A stretch of DNA of 60,000 nt, taken from Owenia fusiformis. Lineage: Eukaryota; Annelida; Polychaeta; Sabellida; Oweniidae. The DNA is taken from positions 15,899,759 to 15,959,758 of the forward strand of contig CAIIXF020000009.1 in NCBI GenBank assembly GCA_903813345.2, written 5' to 3'. Below the pieces are notes generated by a model. The model was not told the origin of the DNA and did not search any database. It saw nothing but the letters and a program-made list of their open reading frames with translations. Shown piece by piece: positions 56,200 through 60,000 of this stretch (within the stretch, counting starts at the first letter, position 1; every line of letters starts with the position of its first letter). The position numbers were made by a program, and so were the translations under genes.

Positions 56200-56277
56200 C
56201 TGAAAGAAAACAAAACAACATATGTTATTGGACAAATACCCAGAAATACAGAGGTTAGTATAAAATACATGTAGCCT

Positions 56278-56649
56278 ATGGCCACTGTGCATCCTAGATC
56301 AAAACTAATCTTGTGTGGTATTCATCACCGTGGCGACAGTCGTGACAGCGGAACGAGAGATATTTGGAATTCAAAGATTGATTATGTAAATCATGAGATG
56401 CGATCCTTTTGTACAAAGCAAGGACATGGATTTACAGATATCAATGAAGTCAATGGATCAACAGTTCGAAATCCTTGCATGAAAGTCTTATACAAAGACA
56501 TGTTACATTTCAATCACTTGAGACGCAGTAGACTAGTTGACGCTATGATCTCTATAATGAGACAAGAATGCCCCACCACTTATGCAAAGGCTGCAGCCTA
56601 TCCTTCATCTGTAAACCCTCAAAGAGCTTGGTCTCATGCCAAGTTTTAG
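56278..56649 (+). pseudogene. LINE ORF1 C-terminal part (SGNH esterase-like)
   Basis: The frame reads RSKLILCGIHHRGDSRDSG, later CMKVLYKDMLHFNHLRRSRL. The block IHHR-GD and the late D-x-LHFN-x-x-R (catalytic Asp-His pair) fit SGNH/GDSL esterase domains that are known in ORF1 of CR1/L2-clade LINEs. The N-terminal GDS block is absent, so this is 5'-truncated. It ends at a stop where the next ORF has already begun in another frame. Confidence 0.65.
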
Positions 56650-58103
56650 ACTGTGAGTGTGGTGTAGCATCAGCATCTGATCAAATTAAAGATTATGTCT
56701 CTAAAACTGTATATGTTGACACTCAAAGATCTGTACATAATGTAAAAAATGCACATTATCCTGAAACACATGTAAATATTAATGTTAAAACTAGGAATCA
56801 TATAACATATGTAAATAATAACTGTGATGATTATTCATATTCTGTGTGTGTTGATCCAGCAACACATGTTAAGGAAGGTAGCCAATATGAGATTGATTCA
56901 ACACTTGATTCTAGTAAATCATCAGAATTGTGTACTGGTTTCAATTTAGAAACACATTTTAACGTAGAAACAGAAACAAATGTCAATTCAGAAACACATT
57001 CTAATATTGGAGAAGTCTTATCTGCAGAGAAAAATCTTTCAGTACTCCTTTGGAATATTAATAAATTATCTGACAAATTGCATGATGGGAAAGATGTACA
57101 AACTTTTTTACAAGATTATCAAATTATTTTATTGAGTGACACATGGCTTTCTCCAATAGAAGATATTGTTTTTGAAGGTTATGCCTGTTACAACCTTGCT
57201 CGTAATTCAAATATTAGTGCAAATAATGGTCATAACTCAGGTGGGCTTGCAGTGTTGATCAGTGATGAATATAGTACAGGTGGTATTGATATACTTCCAC
57301 AATCTCATGACTTTTTCGTCTGGATAAAATTAAGTTCCACTTATTTTAATATTGAAGAAGATTTATTTATATGTTTTATCTATTTGCCATTTAAAGGCTC
57401 TGTGTATGAATCTGCGACAGGGCCAAATAATATTGACATACTAGAAATATCAATAGCTCATTATCAAACCTTGGGGAAGACAATAATTTGTGGTGATATG
57501 AATGCCCGAATAGCTAATCTTACTGATAGTAACATAGATATACTTGGTAGTAATGGTGATTTACCAGTAGATATGTTTAGCATTAATGAGTCAATGCTTC
57601 CACAAGAAAATGGAAACAAAATTGATGATCTTTTCAGAACACGTAACTCTATGGATAAAAATGTAAGGGCAATTTCGCAAACACACGGGAGAGAATTTTT
57701 ATCATTATGTAAATCAGCAAACATGAAAATACTCAATATGCGTCTCTATAGTGACAAAGAAGTTGGAAAGTACACTTGTTATCGGAACTTCACTCATAAT
57801 TGTGAATCAAACTCTGACCTTGGTAAATCTGTTATTGACTATGTAGTAATTCAACCTATTATAATTCCATTGATATCAGATTTTAAAGTACATGATAGAA
57901 GGGTAGAATCTGATCATGCCCCTTTGCATTTTTCACTTTCACTGACAAAATCAGGAAAATCACGTTTTAAAGCTAGTGTATCAGATCAAAGAAAGAATGC
58001 ATTTAAGTCGTACAAATGGGAAGCGGCACAGACAAATGAATTCATCCAAAAACTTAGTGATCAAACTAGTAATGAATTGTTGACCACTTTCTATACTGAA
58101 TAA
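56640..58103 (+). pseudogene. LINE ORF2 endonuclease (EEP/APE-like) domain, truncated
   Basis: The open frame to 58103 contains LLWNINKLSDKL, ILLSDTWLS, YNLARNSN-like and SGGLAVLIS, then IICGDMNAR and SDHAPLHFSL. WNI, SDTW, GDMN and SDHAP are the catalytic blocks of the exonuclease-endonuclease-phosphatase fold. The start may lie anywhere from 56568. The frame ends at a TAA made by the inserted TIR element. Reverse transcriptase is missing. Confidence 0.82.
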
Positions 58104-58907
58104 CGCAAATGCGAGTAGGTAGTTACCAGTTTCACCACCAGGTGGCTCGCTCGGGTTAGATAGCATGGCGGGTATAGTAGAAAGTTCCTTTTAACTTAAA
58201 GGGGCAATAAGGACTGTAGAGAAAATAGGAAAGTTTTTTCATTTTTTCTGAGCTATCAAGGCAACATTTGGTTTAACATCTTCTTTGACATACCTATTTT
58301 CTTAAAATATATGGATAAATGATCAATTTCAGCATTAAGAAGTATAAATTCAGTTCAAAGCTTCAAAAAGGGGACTTCCACTTTTATATTTTTAAGATCC
58401 ACCATGTTTCAAGAGGAATATGAGCTAAAATAATGTTTATCTAGGGGGTTTCTTTGTAGATAATAAAAATAGATGTTAGTCTTGATGAAATATCAAAACT
58501 TAAATATATTTTGACACTGGTCCATGATCGTTGAATGGCCCCTCTGCACTAATTATTGCACCTTCAAATTACATCTGTTTTAGTGGTTCAATTTTCATAT
58601 AGCCCTTATGTATCGAATAGTTATGCAAATTAAAGTATGTCCAGTAAAAGAAAATGTTATATGTCCAATTCAAGAAAAAGATATTTCACTTTTTGTGATT
58701 TTGTAATATGGGGTCTATGGGGAATCAACCCGAACTAGAAGTCACATTTTCAAAAAATATTAAATTTTTAAAGTTGATAAACAATTTTTGAAACCATATT
58801 CTTAGATGTATTTTTACATGTAGATTTCAAATATGACATCACTTTGACTGAATTTTGAATATTTAATGACGTAAATCAAGATCATTTCTACTCGCATCTA
58901 GTCTATT
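58099..58907. mobile_element. TIR element (ATGCGAGTAG family), 809-bp copy inside the LINE
   Basis: Ends AATAACGCAAATGCGAGTAG and CTACTCGCATCTAGTCTATT are inverted. It has the same ends as the 440-bp copies plus an interior block at 58200-58565 that also occurs inverted at about 31985-32365. It interrupts the LINE ORF. Confidence 0.85.
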
Positions 58908-58990
58908 GGGCTGTTCTAATATTGGGACAGATGAACTATTAAGTAAACTTTTAAATGTAATACATCATGCTTGTGAGGGAACATTTAAAC
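58908..58990 (+). pseudogene. Continuation of the LINE ORF beyond the inserted element
   Basis: Directly after the TIR element one frame reads LGCSNIGTDELLSKLL then NVIHHACEGTFKLKELKSN and a stop. This fits the linker that follows EEP in LINE ORF2 proteins. It shows the target was the LINE, which was already decayed or truncated by here. Confidence 0.6.
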
Positions 58991-59179
58991 TTAAAGAATT
59001 AAAATCAAACAAATAGTGCAGTCAGTTATGACAATAAAACCCTTGAATTGCACTTGCTATATATAAAGCACAATTTTTTGACCTAAGTATCATTAATGCT
59101 TATATTTTTGATATCTAACAAAGTGGTGTTGAAAATTGGCCCCGGTTGAAAATAGCAGTCCTCGAAAAATTTGCATGTT

Positions 59180-60000
59180 TACATTGAGCCCCATGTTAAT
59201 TTATCAATCTTCAAAAGACCCCCTGCAGTACAGTTCTATAGAAATAAAGCCCATATTCCCAGGATGTTACAATTTTCTGATTATCTTCAAAATAAGAAGG
59301 GTTAAATTTTTTCTTTTTCCTATTTCCAAAGATATTGGCGTTTGAATTTTGGAAATTCCCCATTGGCTGCCATTATAAACGGCTATCAATATGGCTTTGC
59401 TAAAGTGTCCTTTTCTCAAAAAGTCCACTGTGAAATTTTCTAATATCGCAGATTTCTATATTTGATATATTGATTTTAAAAAATTCAAACAGGTACATTT
59501 CTAAAAATTTCTTATTTTTGATATATTTAGTCATTAAAAACTATAAAAACCTATATTGAGCCCTATGTTAATTTATCAATCTTCAAAAGACCCCCTGCAG
59601 AACAGTTTTAGAGTAATAATGCTCATTCTCATAGTATGTTACAATTACATGATTATCTTCAAAATAAGAGGGGTTAATTTTTTTCTTTTACCTAATTCCA
59701 AAGATATTGAGGTTTGAATTTTGGAAATTCCCCATTGGCTGCCATTATAAACCGCTATCAATATGGCTTTGCTAAAGTGTCCTTTTCTCAAAAAGTCCAC
59801 TGTGAAATTTTCTAATATTGCAGATTTCTATAGTTGATATATTGATTTAAAAAAATTCAAACAGGTTCATTTCTAAAAATTTCTTATTTTTGATATATTT
59901 AGTCATTAAAAACTATAAAAACCTATATTGAGCCCTATGTTAATTTATCAATCTTCAAAAGACCCCCTTCAGAACAGTTTTAGAGTAATAATGCTCATTA
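59180..60000. repeat. 372-bp tandem repeat running off the window
   Basis: The word TCAAAAGACCCCC recurs near 59211, 59583 and 59955, each 372 bp apart. Neighbouring words (GCTGCCATTATAAAC, ATGGCTTTGCTAAAGTGTCC) recur at the same spacing. At least 2.2 units are present. Confidence 0.9.

Overview
This window looks like nuclear DNA of an invertebrate animal. It is AT-rich, has small phase-matched exons with GT-AG introns, and is full of short inverted-repeat transposons, minisatellites and LINE fragments. Runs such as TACATGTA are very common. A mollusc or other lophotrochozoan is my best guess, but that rests on composition and repeat style, not on a marker gene.

Nearly everything belongs to one large minus-strand gene that runs off both ends of the window. 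I reconstructed 45 exons (7332 nt, 2444 codons) whose reading phases agree at every junction. In protein order, from high to low coordinates, they encode: EGF repeats (56.2-50.8 kb), a PAN/apple domain (50.1 kb), more EGFs including calcium-binding types (49.9-40.7 kb), a trefoil domain (39.5 kb), two EGFs (38.2 and 35.5 kb), a three-exon pentraxin/LamG domain (35.2-33.9 kb), a two-exon HYR domain (33.6-32.6 kb), an unrecognised region with a cysteine-rich exon (31.5-27.9 kb), and then 23 six-cysteine GCC2/GCC3 (ephrin-receptor-like) repeats (27.7-0.07 kb). The domain set resembles the extracellular adhesion protein SVEP1/polydom, but no sushi domain of standard form and no VWA domain lies inside the window. 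The GCC2/GCC3 exons alternate strictly between two types: A (156-177 nt) and B (always 162 nt). This indicates growth by duplication of a two-exon cassette.

The introns carry the unusual content. The intron at 15.75-23.35 kb is about 97% a 111-bp tandem satellite (about 66 units) built from the 5' half of the adjacent B exon plus its acceptor, fused to a donor-like exon end. Each unit therefore looks like an 85-nt mini-exon with an in-frame stop. Other introns hold a 27-bp array (6.07-7.09 kb), a 34-bp array (36.79-37.56 kb), 162-bp repeats inside a TIR element (9.6-11.1 kb), a foldback element with a nested TIR element (28.4-29.8 kb), degenerate Tc1/mariner copies (25 and 41-42 kb), hairpin elements (43.7 and 44.5 kb), a LINE 3' fragment (45.3 kb), and three nested or near-nested hAT-like insertions (46.6-47.9 and 52.6-55.1 kb).

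The right end (56.3-60 kb) is a broken plus-strand LINE (esterase-like ORF1 end plus endonuclease domain) interrupted by an 809-bp TIR element, followed by a 372-bp tandem repeat that runs off the window. No tRNA, rRNA, CRISPR or bacterial-type operon is seen.
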